Positions 7,654-15,734 of a stretch of DNA of 64,000 nt are shown here, one piece after another. Under the pieces are notes generated by a model. The model saw only the letters and a list, made by a program, of their open reading frames with translations. It did not search any database and had not been told where the DNA came from. Made by a program: the position numbers and the translations under genes. Source of the stretch: Kitasatospora sp044457565 (GTDB taxonomy: Bacteria > Actinomycetota > Actinomycetes > Streptomycetales > Streptomycetaceae); NCBI RefSeq assembly GCF_044457565.1, contig NZ_JBITGZ010000035.1, positions 1 through 64,000 of the forward strand. The letters are read 5' to 3'. Every line of letters begins with the position of its first letter. Position 1 is the stretch's first letter.

Positions 7654-9302
7654 CAGCCTGCCGGTCCGGTCACGTCCGCCACGGAGTCACCGTCGGACGG
7701 GGCTGTAGCGGTGAGCAGCGCGTGGGCGTCGGTCAGCATGGCGGCGGTGAGCTCCTGGGAGTGGTCGAGCAGGGTCTGCTCGATGCCGTGCTCGATGTCG
7801 TCGGCGATGTGGGGATGGCCGACGCACATGCCCATGACCTGGTACTTGGCGCTGGTGCCGAGTCCGATGTGGTCGGCGAGGTCCTGGAGGGCGAACAGGT
7901 CGAAGACCACGGTGCCGCTGCGGTAGAGGCGGTCGGCGAAGGCCATGGTGTAGCGGGAGATAAGGGCGCGCACCGAGGCGTGCAGCGATGGCTGAACGGC
8001 CGCCGCCTCGATGGCCTGGGCTACCTGATCGGGCAGGAAGACGAACGCGCATCGGTAGAAGTCGGAGGTGCCGAGCATGCGGAAGCATCCGGTGCGCTCC
8101 AGCAGGTCGACCATCCGCTGGTAGGTGGCCTGACGGTCCTCGACGAGCCGGCTGATGCCCTCGGTGCCTTGGTGCTTCATCAGAGCCCAGAGCTTGAGCG
8201 ACTCGAAGCCCCGGGAGCCGTAGAACGGGGTAATCAGCCCTAGATCGAGGCAGTCGGGATCATCGGCGCGGTCCGGGTAGCGGGCGAAGCGGCCGAGCGC
8301 GTTTGGGTCGCGGAAGAGCGCGTAGCTGGAGGGGTAGCTGACGAACAGGCCCTTGTGCGGGTCGAGGGCCACTGAGTCGGCGCGTTCGATGCCTGCCAAC
8401 TGGACCTTGAGCTTCTCGGAGAACAGCAGGCTCCCGCCGTGGCAGGCGTCGACGTGGAACCAGACGCCGTACTGCCGACAGAGGTCGGCGAGTTGCTGGA
8501 GGTCATCGATGCCGGTGGTGCGGCAGTTCCCGGCTACACCGACGACCATGAAGATCCGCTTGCCGGGCGGTGGCGAGGCCAGCAAACGCTCCACCGAGGC
8601 GGTGTCGCTGGTGAAGTCGGGGGTTGCGTCGGCCCACAGCAGCCCGTCCGAGCCCAGCCCGAGTGCTTGGGCGGCGGCGAGGTAGGAGAAGTGCTCGACC
8701 CCACCAGCGAGGAGGATCACCGGCTGTTCGGAAACGGCGCGCAGGCCGCTGCGGCGGGCCTCGGGGTAGGTGTGGGCGAGGGCGGCGGCGATGGCGACGT
8801 GGTTGCTCATGTTCCCGCCGGAGGTCCACATGCCGCCCAGCGAGGCGAGCCCTTGGTAGTCGGCCAAGGGAGTGACCGGGTAGCCGACGAGTTCGCGGAG
8901 CCAGGTGATCAGCTGGGCTTCGATCACGCTGGCGGCCGGCGCGCTGCGGTCGAAGGCGATCAGGTTCTGGTTGAGGAAGGAGGCGACGATGTCGGCTGTG
9001 AGGGCGGCGATGCTGTCGCCGGTGTCCGGGAACGCGAGATAGCGGGGGTCGGCCTGGGAGATCGACCAACGGGCGATCTCCGCCACGGATTCCAGTAGCT
9101 GGTCGTCGCTCGTCCCGGCTACCGGAATGGGTCCGCTGAAGCGGTCGATGAGTTCGCCGACCGTCGCGTGCCGCAGGACGAGGCCGTCGCGTAGCTCTCC
9201 CGAGGTGAAGTCGAGTCCGAGATCGACCGCCCGGTGCAGCAGCGTGCGGCTGTCGTCCAAGGGCCGGCTGCTCAGCAGGGCGGGCGGTTGGGGGTCAGAC
9301 AC
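7650..9302 (-). CDS. Group II PLP-dependent decarboxylase
   Basis: A 550-residue member of the aromatic-L-amino-acid/glutamate decarboxylase superfamily. The glycine-rich cofactor segment is TSGGNMSN (residues 160-167), with HVDACHGG at 283-290 and the Schiff-base lysine at about 317 in DPHKGLF. It should decarboxylate an amino acid, or an amino-acid-like intermediate, to an amine. Some family members do other PLP chemistry, such as sulfinate or phenylacetaldehyde formation. GTG 9302 overlaps the end of the radical SAM gene by 8 bases. The substrate cannot be read from the sequence. Confidence 0.85.
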   Translation of the reverse strand: MSDPQPPALLSSRPLDDSRTLLHRAVDLGLDFTSGELRDGLVLRHATVGELIDRFSGPIPVAGTSDDQLLESVAEIARWSISQADPRYLAFPDTGDSIAALTADIVASFLNQNLIAFDRSAPAASVIEAQLITWLRELVGYPVTPLADYQGLASLGGMWTSGGNMSNHVAIAAALAHTYPEARRSGLRAVSEQPVILLAGGVEHFSYLAAAQALGLGSDGLLWADATPDFTSDTASVERLLASPPPGKRIFMVVGVAGNCRTTGIDDLQQLADLCRQYGVWFHVDACHGGSLLFSEKLKVQLAGIERADSVALDPHKGLFVSYPSSYALFRDPNALGRFARYPDRADDPDCLDLGLITPFYGSRGFESLKLWALMKHQGTEGISRLVEDRQATYQRMVDLLERTGCFRMLGTSDFYRCAFVFLPDQVAQAIEAAAVQPSLHASVRALISRYTMAFADRLYRSGTVVFDLFALQDLADHIGLGTSAKYQVMGMCVGHPHIADDIEHGIEQTLLDHSQELTAAMLTDAHALLTATAPSDGDSVADVTGPAGW

Positions 9303-10338
9303 GTCCGAACTCCATTCGATACACGCAGCCTTCGCACGAGGACCAGGCCGGCCCTTGGAGGAAGGAATCCCGTAGCGATCCGTACGGCTTCGAGACCCAG
9401 ATCTCGGCCATCGGCGCCTGGTGGATGTTGCCGAGCACGTTGCCCGGGGAGGACTCCATGTGGACACAGCACGGCGTGACGTCGCCGTCCTTGGTGATGT
9501 AGCTGGCGTCCCACGGCCAGGGGCACACGGCCTGCGCGGCTGCGGGCGAGGCCAGGCGGGAGTAGTCGAAGATCGACAGCTGCAGGCCGCGTTCGTCAGC
9601 CCGGGCGAGACCGGCCTCCAGCTGTGGGACAACGTCCTGCACTGGGCGGGCGAACAAGGACTCGGCGTTGAGGGTCTTGTCTTCTCCCCAGTGGTGCAGG
9701 CTCTCCACGCTGATGCGCGTGAGCCCGTGGTCCGCAACGAACTCGACGATGGCCGGGAATTGCTCCAGGTTCGTGGAGGAGAGCGTCACAGCGGCGGACA
9801 GCCCCGTTTCCCGGCCCTTGGTCAGGGCAACCGCTTCGCGCAGGGCCGTGCTCAGCTGGCTGAGGCGAAGCCCGGACCGCATCCGCCCGAGGGCGACGTC
9901 ATCCGCCCCGTCGACGCTGATCGCGATGAGCCCCAGACCGGCGTCGAGGACTGGCTCCAGCCGCCGGCGCACGAGCAGGCCGTTGGTGTTCGTCGAGGTG
10001 AACACGGAGCGGTCGGTGCACGCCTGGACGTAGGCGGCGAAGTCGCGGACGATCAGCGCCTCACCGCCGCCTACGAACGAGACGTGGCCAAGGCTGGGCA
10101 GTTGGTCGAGGAGCGCGACGAACGCCTTCAACGACAGGTGACGGCCGCTGCTCTCGTGCACGGCCCGCAGGCAGCCGGCGCAGGCGAGATTGCACAGGTC
10201 GGTGAGCTCCACCTGGAGGTACTGCGGCGTGGGTGTGGGCTGGCCGGGGACAAGCCCGTGGCGGTCGAAGTCGTCCGTGACGAGGAACTTCCGGAAGCGC
10301 TGCGGAACAACGACGGGAGACACACGCTCGGGCATCAT
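9295..10338 (-). CDS. Radical SAM/SPASM protein
   Basis: A 347-residue radical SAM enzyme. The 4Fe-4S-binding CxxxCxxC is at residues 49-56 (CNLACAGC), and the SAM-binding region VSFVGGGEAL is present. A C-terminal SPASM-like domain has CPWPW, then TPCCVHMES and the closing CEGC. SPASM enzymes commonly modify peptides, but members also act on sugars and carbapenems. Two ATGs (10338, 10335) overlap the TGA of the GT4 gene, so the two are coupled. No short precursor-peptide gene was found nearby, which leaves the substrate open. Confidence 0.85.
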   Translation of the reverse strand: MMPERVSPVVVPQRFRKFLVTDDFDRHGLVPGQPTPTPQYLQVELTDLCNLACAGCLRAVHESSGRHLSLKAFVALLDQLPSLGHVSFVGGGEALIVRDFAAYVQACTDRSVFTSTNTNGLLVRRRLEPVLDAGLGLIAISVDGADDVALGRMRSGLRLSQLSTALREAVALTKGRETGLSAAVTLSSTNLEQFPAIVEFVADHGLTRISVESLHHWGEDKTLNAESLFARPVQDVVPQLEAGLARADERGLQLSIFDYSRLASPAAAQAVCPWPWDASYITKDGDVTPCCVHMESSPGNVLGNIHQAPMAEIWVSKPYGSLRDSFLQGPAWSSCEGCVYRMEFGRV

Positions 10339-11534
10339 GCGGCCACCACCTTCCGGTAGACGGAGACGATCTCGTCGACGAACCGCTCGAACCCCCCCAC
10401 CCGGCGGCCGAAGGACGGCACTCGCGGCGCCCGGTGCCGGGACGCGGCGTCGAGTGCCCGCGTCCACGCGGCCGGATCCTGGTAGTCCTCGACGAGGTGG
10501 AAGCCTGGTTCGTCCGCGAGGTGGCTCATGGACGGCACGGCCGAGGACCACACCGGCACCCCCAACGCCCTTGCCTCGTGCGCCACCAGCGGATGGTTCT
10601 CCCACCACTGCGAGGGCACCAGCAGCGCTCTGGCACCGGCCAACAGCGGCCCGACATCGGCGCGCGATACCTGCGGGAGCCAACGCACCCGAGGATCGGT
10701 AGCGGCCAGGGCTCGCATCTGCTCCTCGTATGTCTTGTCGTCCGGCACGGTAGCGATCAACAGCGGCAGCTCGGTGTCGCTGGCGCGGAAGGCGTCGAGG
10801 AGCAGGTGCAGTCCCTTCTCCGGAGAGCACCTGCCCAGGAACAGGAGGCACTGCCCGGCCGGTCCCCCCGAGGCCAGCGGCCCCCAGGCAGCAGGCAGCC
10901 CGTAGCAGGCCCGGTCACGGACGACCTTGCCCACATCGACACCGGCCCTCGCCAACTCGGCTGCCTGGTGCGGCGTCTGCGTCCACAAGGCCCGCACCCG
11001 CCCGTTCAGCCAGGCCACATTCCGCGCCCGCCAGCTCGCCACATCCCCTACGGCCTCGCCAGGCGCGTTGAGGCAGCCGAGGCAGTCCCGGGAGGCCGCG
11101 GTGGCGGTGCACTGCGTACCGGTGGAGCGGACGACGAGCTGATGGTCGGGGCACACCGCGGTGTAGTCGGTCAGCGTGGCGACGACCGGCACCCCGCGAA
11201 GGGAAGGCACGTCGAGGAACTCCAGGCCCGTGCGGCTGAAGTGCAGCACGTGGACGAGATCCACAAGAGCTTTCGTCGCGAGGAGCTGTTCGACGCGCCT
11301 GGCCTGCTTCGCCTCCGGGGCGCGCCACCCGACCGGATAGTCGTCGGCGAAGGCCGCCGGCAAGCTCAGGTACTCGTCGGCCGTGTGCTGATGTGGCGGT
11401 GGCGCGTCACCTGCCGCGAGCCAACTGACATGCAGCCCGCGGGCCTTCAGGGCCCGGGCCAGGTCGTCGGCCAGGATCTCCGTCCCGCCGGCGTTGCCGT
11501 CCGCGAACCGGTGAGTGGTCAAAAGGATGTGCAC
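10335..11534 (-). CDS. GT4-family glycosyltransferase
   Basis: A 399-residue GT-B glycosyltransferase. The N-terminal domain opens with the glycine loop GNAGGTEIL, and a cysteine-rich insert (CPDHQ ... CTATAASRDCLGC) typical of some GT4 enzymes follows. The C-terminal domain has LLFLGRCSPEKGLHLLLDAF and VPSQWWENHPLVAHEARALG, the nucleotide-sugar-binding region with the conserved glutamate. GTG 11534 follows a GAGGGGGG ribosome-binding site and starts 9 bases after the 670-residue radical SAM gene. It should attach a sugar to the pathway product. Confidence 0.85.
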   Translation of the reverse strand: MHILLTTHRFADGNAGGTEILADDLARALKARGLHVSWLAAGDAPPPHQHTADEYLSLPAAFADDYPVGWRAPEAKQARRVEQLLATKALVDLVHVLHFSRTGLEFLDVPSLRGVPVVATLTDYTAVCPDHQLVVRSTGTQCTATAASRDCLGCLNAPGEAVGDVASWRARNVAWLNGRVRALWTQTPHQAAELARAGVDVGKVVRDRACYGLPAAWGPLASGGPAGQCLLFLGRCSPEKGLHLLLDAFRASDTELPLLIATVPDDKTYEEQMRALAATDPRVRWLPQVSRADVGPLLAGARALLVPSQWWENHPLVAHEARALGVPVWSSAVPSMSHLADEPGFHLVEDYQDPAAWTRALDAASRHRAPRVPSFGRRVGGFERFVDEIVSVYRKVVAA

Positions 11535-11543
11535 AAGCCCCCC

Positions 11544-13556
11544 TCAGCAGGTGTTGCCCTGGAGACCGGCCCATCGGCCGATCGGCGTGAGGCCCTCGGG
11601 CATCCGGCCGTTCACACCTGCGCCGCCCAGAGACCCCGCAGCTTCCGGCCCAGACAGGCGAAGAACCCCAGCAGAGGAGCGGTCGAGCACGGCGAACGGC
11701 TCATGCAGGGTGAGAGCGGTCCAGCCGCCGTCCTCGAAATCCACGAACACGTTCACCCCGAGGCCGGCCTCGGCGTCGCCCTGCGCGGGCAGCGGCACCA
11801 GGAGCCGGATCTCCTCCCCCTCCCAGGAGAGGCCCACGTCGGCGGCGTCGTCCCAGACGGGGGCGGGGTGCGGAATCTGCCGGAAGCGGCCAGTGGGCGC
11901 GTTGAGCCAGAAGGCGCCGTCGCGGGTGCAACGCAACTGCCGCTCGCCGGGCCACTGCTGGGCGGCAAGGTCGTGCAGAGTTATGGCATCTGGGCCGAGC
12001 GGCTGCAGGCGAACGCGGACACCGCGCACGGCGTCCGGCATGCTGCTCAGGTCTAGCCGTACTGCCAGCTCGTCAGTGTCGACGGAGAGCGAAGCGGTCA
12101 GGCCGGCCGGGTTCACAAGCCCGCCGCGTACCCGGCCCGGTCCTCCGAGCGGGATGGCCGGCTGCTCCGTGCCGGGAGCCGTGTGCAGGCGAGCCGCAGG
12201 CAGGTAGGCGGATTCAGGAGCGGCGGCGAGCGCCCCGTCCGTGAGCCCATACGGAGACGGCAGAGCATCCAGCACCTCGGGGTGCTTCTCGCGGAGCGTG
12301 ACAACGAGGCGGACCGCCAGATCGGTGATGAATCGGATCAGGTCGCACTTCACCTCGTCCGGCTTGGTGATGTCCCCGTTGGCCAGGACCGCCTGGTAGT
12401 AGCAGCCCCCGCCACAGACGTACCGCGACGGGCAGGACGAACACACATCGCGCTCGTCGACCACCAGGTCGAGGTACTTGCGCCGTTCGCTGTCCTCGAC
12501 GCCGGTGGAGGCGTGCCCGATGTGCCAGCCGGACTTCCCGATGAAGTGCGCGCAGGGGTAGAGGTTGCCGTTGGTGTCCAGGTAGGTGCCGCTCTTGCCG
12601 GCCCCGCACCGGTAGACCTGCGCCGCCCGGTCCTTCACGCGGTAGAAGAACCGCATGAAGAAGTCCTCGGAGTTCAGGGCGAGCAGCCGCGCGAGGATGC
12701 CCTCCGGCGGCTGGGCGAGGATGTGGTCCACGAGCTCGGCGTAGCCCTGCCGGAAACGTGGCAGGGTCTCGGCGTTGAGCGCGTAGTCCTTGTCGTGGGT
12801 GGCGTTCACCGGCTTCATGTAGATGTTGCGGGCGCCGACGTCCTCGAAGAGGTGCCGGAAGATCGCGGTGAAGTCGGTGCAGTACGCGGTGAGGACCGCG
12901 GAGACGCCCATGTCGGGGTGGCGGGCCAGCACCCGGTCTAGGACGGAGCGCACGTGGTCGTATGTGCCGCCGCGCCCGTTGGTATAGAAGCGGACCCTGT
13001 CGTGGACATCCTTCGGGCCGTCCAGGCTGATGTCCTGGGGCGGGCCGAGCTTGTCGGCGAGTTCCGGGGTCATCGACAGCGTCGCGTTGGTGACCATGGG
13101 GCCAGCCCACACGACGCTGACCGGCGAGTCGGCGAGACCCTCCTCGACCATGGCGTGGACCTGCTCGTGCATGTGGCGCACCAGCATGGTCTCGCCAGCC
13201 AGGCCGAAATCGACGCGGCTGTAGCGCGCGTCCTCCTCGACGAGCCGCTTTCGGTGGGTCGCGAGGCCCTGCATCACTGTCTCGAGCGGGATCGTGACGG
13301 GCTTGCCGTCCGCGTGCACCCGGTCGCGGAACGAGCAGTAGGTGCAGCCCATGTTGCAGGAGTCGGTCAGGGAAAGCTGAGCCTGCGGGTATGCCTCTCG
13401 GTAAGTCGTGATCTGGTGGACCGGCTCCAGGTCGCCGCAGGGGCACGGCTGGTTCGGGGCGGTGATCTGACCGCCGCGGACATGGAAGACGTAGCCGTCG
13501 GCGAAGGAGACATGGAGGGCATCGCTGGTGGAGCGTGTAATCGCGTCGCTGATCAC
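11544..13556 (-). CDS. Large radical SAM/SPASM protein with extra C-terminal domain
   Basis: A 670-residue radical SAM enzyme. An N-terminal region of about 60 residues has its own CPC motif. The CxxxCxxC cluster site is at residues 67-74 (CNMGCTYC). The SPASM region includes cysteines near 317, 335, 372, 375, 381 and 385 (CSSC ... CGGGC), resembling peptide-maturing enzymes and anaerobic sulfatase maturases. About 250 further residues form a beta-rich C-terminal domain that I do not recognise; the protein ends in a cysteine (LQGNTC). GTG 13556 follows GAGAGG. It is the second gene of the operon. Confidence 0.85.
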   Translation of the reverse strand: MISDAITRSTSDALHVSFADGYVFHVRGGQITAPNQPCPCGDLEPVHQITTYREAYPQAQLSLTDSCNMGCTYCSFRDRVHADGKPVTIPLETVMQGLATHRKRLVEEDARYSRVDFGLAGETMLVRHMHEQVHAMVEEGLADSPVSVVWAGPMVTNATLSMTPELADKLGPPQDISLDGPKDVHDRVRFYTNGRGGTYDHVRSVLDRVLARHPDMGVSAVLTAYCTDFTAIFRHLFEDVGARNIYMKPVNATHDKDYALNAETLPRFRQGYAELVDHILAQPPEGILARLLALNSEDFFMRFFYRVKDRAAQVYRCGAGKSGTYLDTNGNLYPCAHFIGKSGWHIGHASTGVEDSERRKYLDLVVDERDVCSSCPSRYVCGGGCYYQAVLANGDITKPDEVKCDLIRFITDLAVRLVVTLREKHPEVLDALPSPYGLTDGALAAAPESAYLPAARLHTAPGTEQPAIPLGGPGRVRGGLVNPAGLTASLSVDTDELAVRLDLSSMPDAVRGVRVRLQPLGPDAITLHDLAAQQWPGERQLRCTRDGAFWLNAPTGRFRQIPHPAPVWDDAADVGLSWEGEEIRLLVPLPAQGDAEAGLGVNVFVDFEDGGWTALTLHEPFAVLDRSSAGVLRLSGPEAAGSLGGAGVNGRMPEGLTPIGRWAGLQGNTC

Positions 13557-13604
13557 GGTTGACCTCTCAGGTTGAGATGGCGCGGATCGGGGCGGAAGGG
13601 AAGA

Positions 13605-15404
13605 TCACGAGAGTCGGGGACCAGGAAGCGCGAGACGTTGGCGCAGCCGATCCAACCGTCCGCTGAGCCGGGAGCACTCGCGCTCCGCGTGGCCGAAGGC
13701 CGGCCGCGATGGGTCGGCCGCTTCCCGCAGGGCAAACGTCTCGTGGATGAGCTCGCGCAGCTCAGCGGCCTCGCGGTCGCCGATCAGCCGGGACAGGACG
13801 GACAACTGCTGCTCCAGCGTCACGGGCCGCGGCGACAGCGAGGGGGCGGTGAACACGATCCGCGCCAGTGCGGCCCGTGACTCGAACCACAGGTACTTGG
13901 TGCTGTGTTCGCGGCCCTGATCCTCGTACTCGCTCGGCCGACCGATGGCACCGGCGGAAGGGCCAGACAGCCAGGCCGCGCTCCAACCCGGGTCGTGGTG
14001 GGCGGAGCCGGGCCGGCGGAGCTCGAACCACTCGTGCAGATCGCGGCTAACCCGGCCGTCAGCGCTGACGATGTCACGCTCGACCGGCCGCGCGGCTGAC
14101 CCTTCTGCCGCCAGCCCGAGGCAGCCGAGGCCCTCAATCACGAGATCCTCCGCTGGCCGATACCCGCCAGGAAAGTCGGCAGAGCTCAGCTCGAAGTCGA
14201 TGTCACTGCTGAGGCCCAGGACTCCCTGGGCGCACGAACCGCGCAGGAGGAGATCCAGCTCCTCGCATCCCAGCACGGCGAGGACCACAGCAGCGAGGCG
14301 ACTGGTGATCTCCTCGGCGACCTCGGCCCGCTTGCAAGCCGCCGCCCATCCGCGCGTGGATGCCGACCGGTCCACGCGCCGCACCAGCTGCCGCAGTGAC
14401 AGGGCTTCAGCCGGAAGTTCGTCCTCGGCGGCAGAGAACAGCGTGAGTACCCAGCCCCGCCGTAGCTCCTCCAGCTCGAGGCCGGTCGGTCGGGGGTGTT
14501 TCACCAGATCGTGCAGCTGCCTGAGAAGGGCCGCGTAGACGGCGTCACCGCGCTGCTCTCGAAGTCGTGCGGTCAGTACGGTGTGGAAGACGCCAAGTCG
14601 TGGTGGAAGGACGTCCTCGGCGAGGTGCCCGAGCATGGCCGCGCTTCCCGGCGCCGCTTCGAATACCGGGAGCTCGCTGGCCAGCGTCGCCTCGATACCG
14701 CGCCGGCGGACCTCCTGCCGCGACGCGACCGGAGGCAACCAGGCCGCCAGGATGGTCTCGAAGCTGTCCAGCTCCGGCTCCCCGCAGGGCGCGGAGGCAG
14801 GGACTCGTTCCCTGAGTCGTAAGTCATCCCCGAAAAGGTCAGACCAGGCGATGTCCCACTTCATCAAGGTCAGCCGGTCAGGCGCCGCGCCGGCCGGCAC
14901 GAGGAGCGCATCCTCCCAGTCGATCAGGACCGTCCGGCCCTCCCGGCAGAACATGTTCCGCGGAACGCACCCGGACGCTTCGAGGCCGCGAGCGAGCAGG
15001 GATGCGAGGAGTTCCAAGACAGCCTCATCGGACAGGCCTAGGGCGGCAGCTGACGGCGCGGACAGCGGGCTGCCAAGATAGGGAGACACCAGCGCGGCCT
15101 TCCGGGACGGCAGCGGGACCAGCTCAGGAACGCAGACCTGGATGGCCCCGAAGCCAGCAACCACCAGTCCGCTGAGGCGACGTGCCGCCTCCGCGGCCAG
15201 GCGACGCTCGGAGAGCGCTGCCTCTGCGGATCGCAGCTTTGCGACGACCTCGCGCTCCTGGTGGCGCAAGCGACGGACCAGCCCAGCGGCTTCGATGAAT
15301 CCTGGATGGTCGAACGCGATTCCCCCGCCCGGCACTTCGAACGCCCGCTGGACTAACGCCGCGAGATCCTGCGAATCGCCTGCAACACGCAACAAGCCGC
15401 TCAC
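13605..15404 (-). CDS. Fused phosphotransferase-like and nucleotidyltransferase-like protein
   Basis: A 599-residue two-part protein. The N-terminal half resembles aminoglycoside-phosphotransferase/choline-kinase folds in CVPRNMFCREG followed by LIDWED. The C-terminal half has a nucleotidyltransferase signature, RGSCAQGVLGLSSDIDFEL, with the GS and DxD metal residues near 390-405. Such an enzyme could phosphorylate and nucleotidylate a sugar or small molecule, or one half could be inactive. GTG 15404 follows a strong AGGAGGGG site. It is the first gene of the operon and divergent from argS. Confidence 0.65.
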   Translation of the reverse strand: MSGLLRVAGDSQDLAALVQRAFEVPGGGIAFDHPGFIEAAGLVRRLRHQEREVVAKLRSAEAALSERRLAAEAARRLSGLVVAGFGAIQVCVPELVPLPSRKAALVSPYLGSPLSAPSAAALGLSDEAVLELLASLLARGLEASGCVPRNMFCREGRTVLIDWEDALLVPAGAAPDRLTLMKWDIAWSDLFGDDLRLRERVPASAPCGEPELDSFETILAAWLPPVASRQEVRRRGIEATLASELPVFEAAPGSAAMLGHLAEDVLPPRLGVFHTVLTARLREQRGDAVYAALLRQLHDLVKHPRPTGLELEELRRGWVLTLFSAAEDELPAEALSLRQLVRRVDRSASTRGWAAACKRAEVAEEITSRLAAVVLAVLGCEELDLLLRGSCAQGVLGLSSDIDFELSSADFPGGYRPAEDLVIEGLGCLGLAAEGSAARPVERDIVSADGRVSRDLHEWFELRRPGSAHHDPGWSAAWLSGPSAGAIGRPSEYEDQGREHSTKYLWFESRAALARIVFTAPSLSPRPVTLEQQLSVLSRLIGDREAAELRELIHETFALREAADPSRPAFGHAERECSRLSGRLDRLRQRLALPGPRLS

Positions 15405-15734
15405 CTCGCTCCCCTCCTGAGCGTCGCATGCAGACTTGCCACCGTAGCCGCTCCGTCACGTTGTGTTCGATCGAATTGGCGGATTCGCCGAACAGCTGCC
15501 GCGCGCACGCCGCCGACCGCGAGCGGAGCGATCGGCCCCACTTTCTGATGATCAATCAGAGCTGCGGCGGCGAGACACCGTTCAGGCCCGCTGCTGCCGG
15601 GGTGCCCGGGGTTAATGAGTCCGCTGGCCGAGAGGGCATGGGATACTCGAGGCGCGGCGCCGACAGTCCTGGTGGTGCCGCTGGTGTGCGACTCCGCGCG
15701 GCTCCGCCTTCTCACAGAAGTGGTCCTTCCTTCT
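15405..15734. promoter_or_regulatory. Divergent promoter region of the operon and argS
   Basis: 330 bases between divergent genes, so promoters for both directions should lie here. I see no T-box structure or tRNA-like regulatory element. Hexamers cannot be assigned with confidence; GGGATACTCG near 15640 is a possible -10 region for argS. Confidence 0.5.

Noticed and set aside
15405..15734. T-box or other tRNA-sensing leader before argS
   Set aside because: I looked for the T-box consensus and an antiterminator pair and saw neither.
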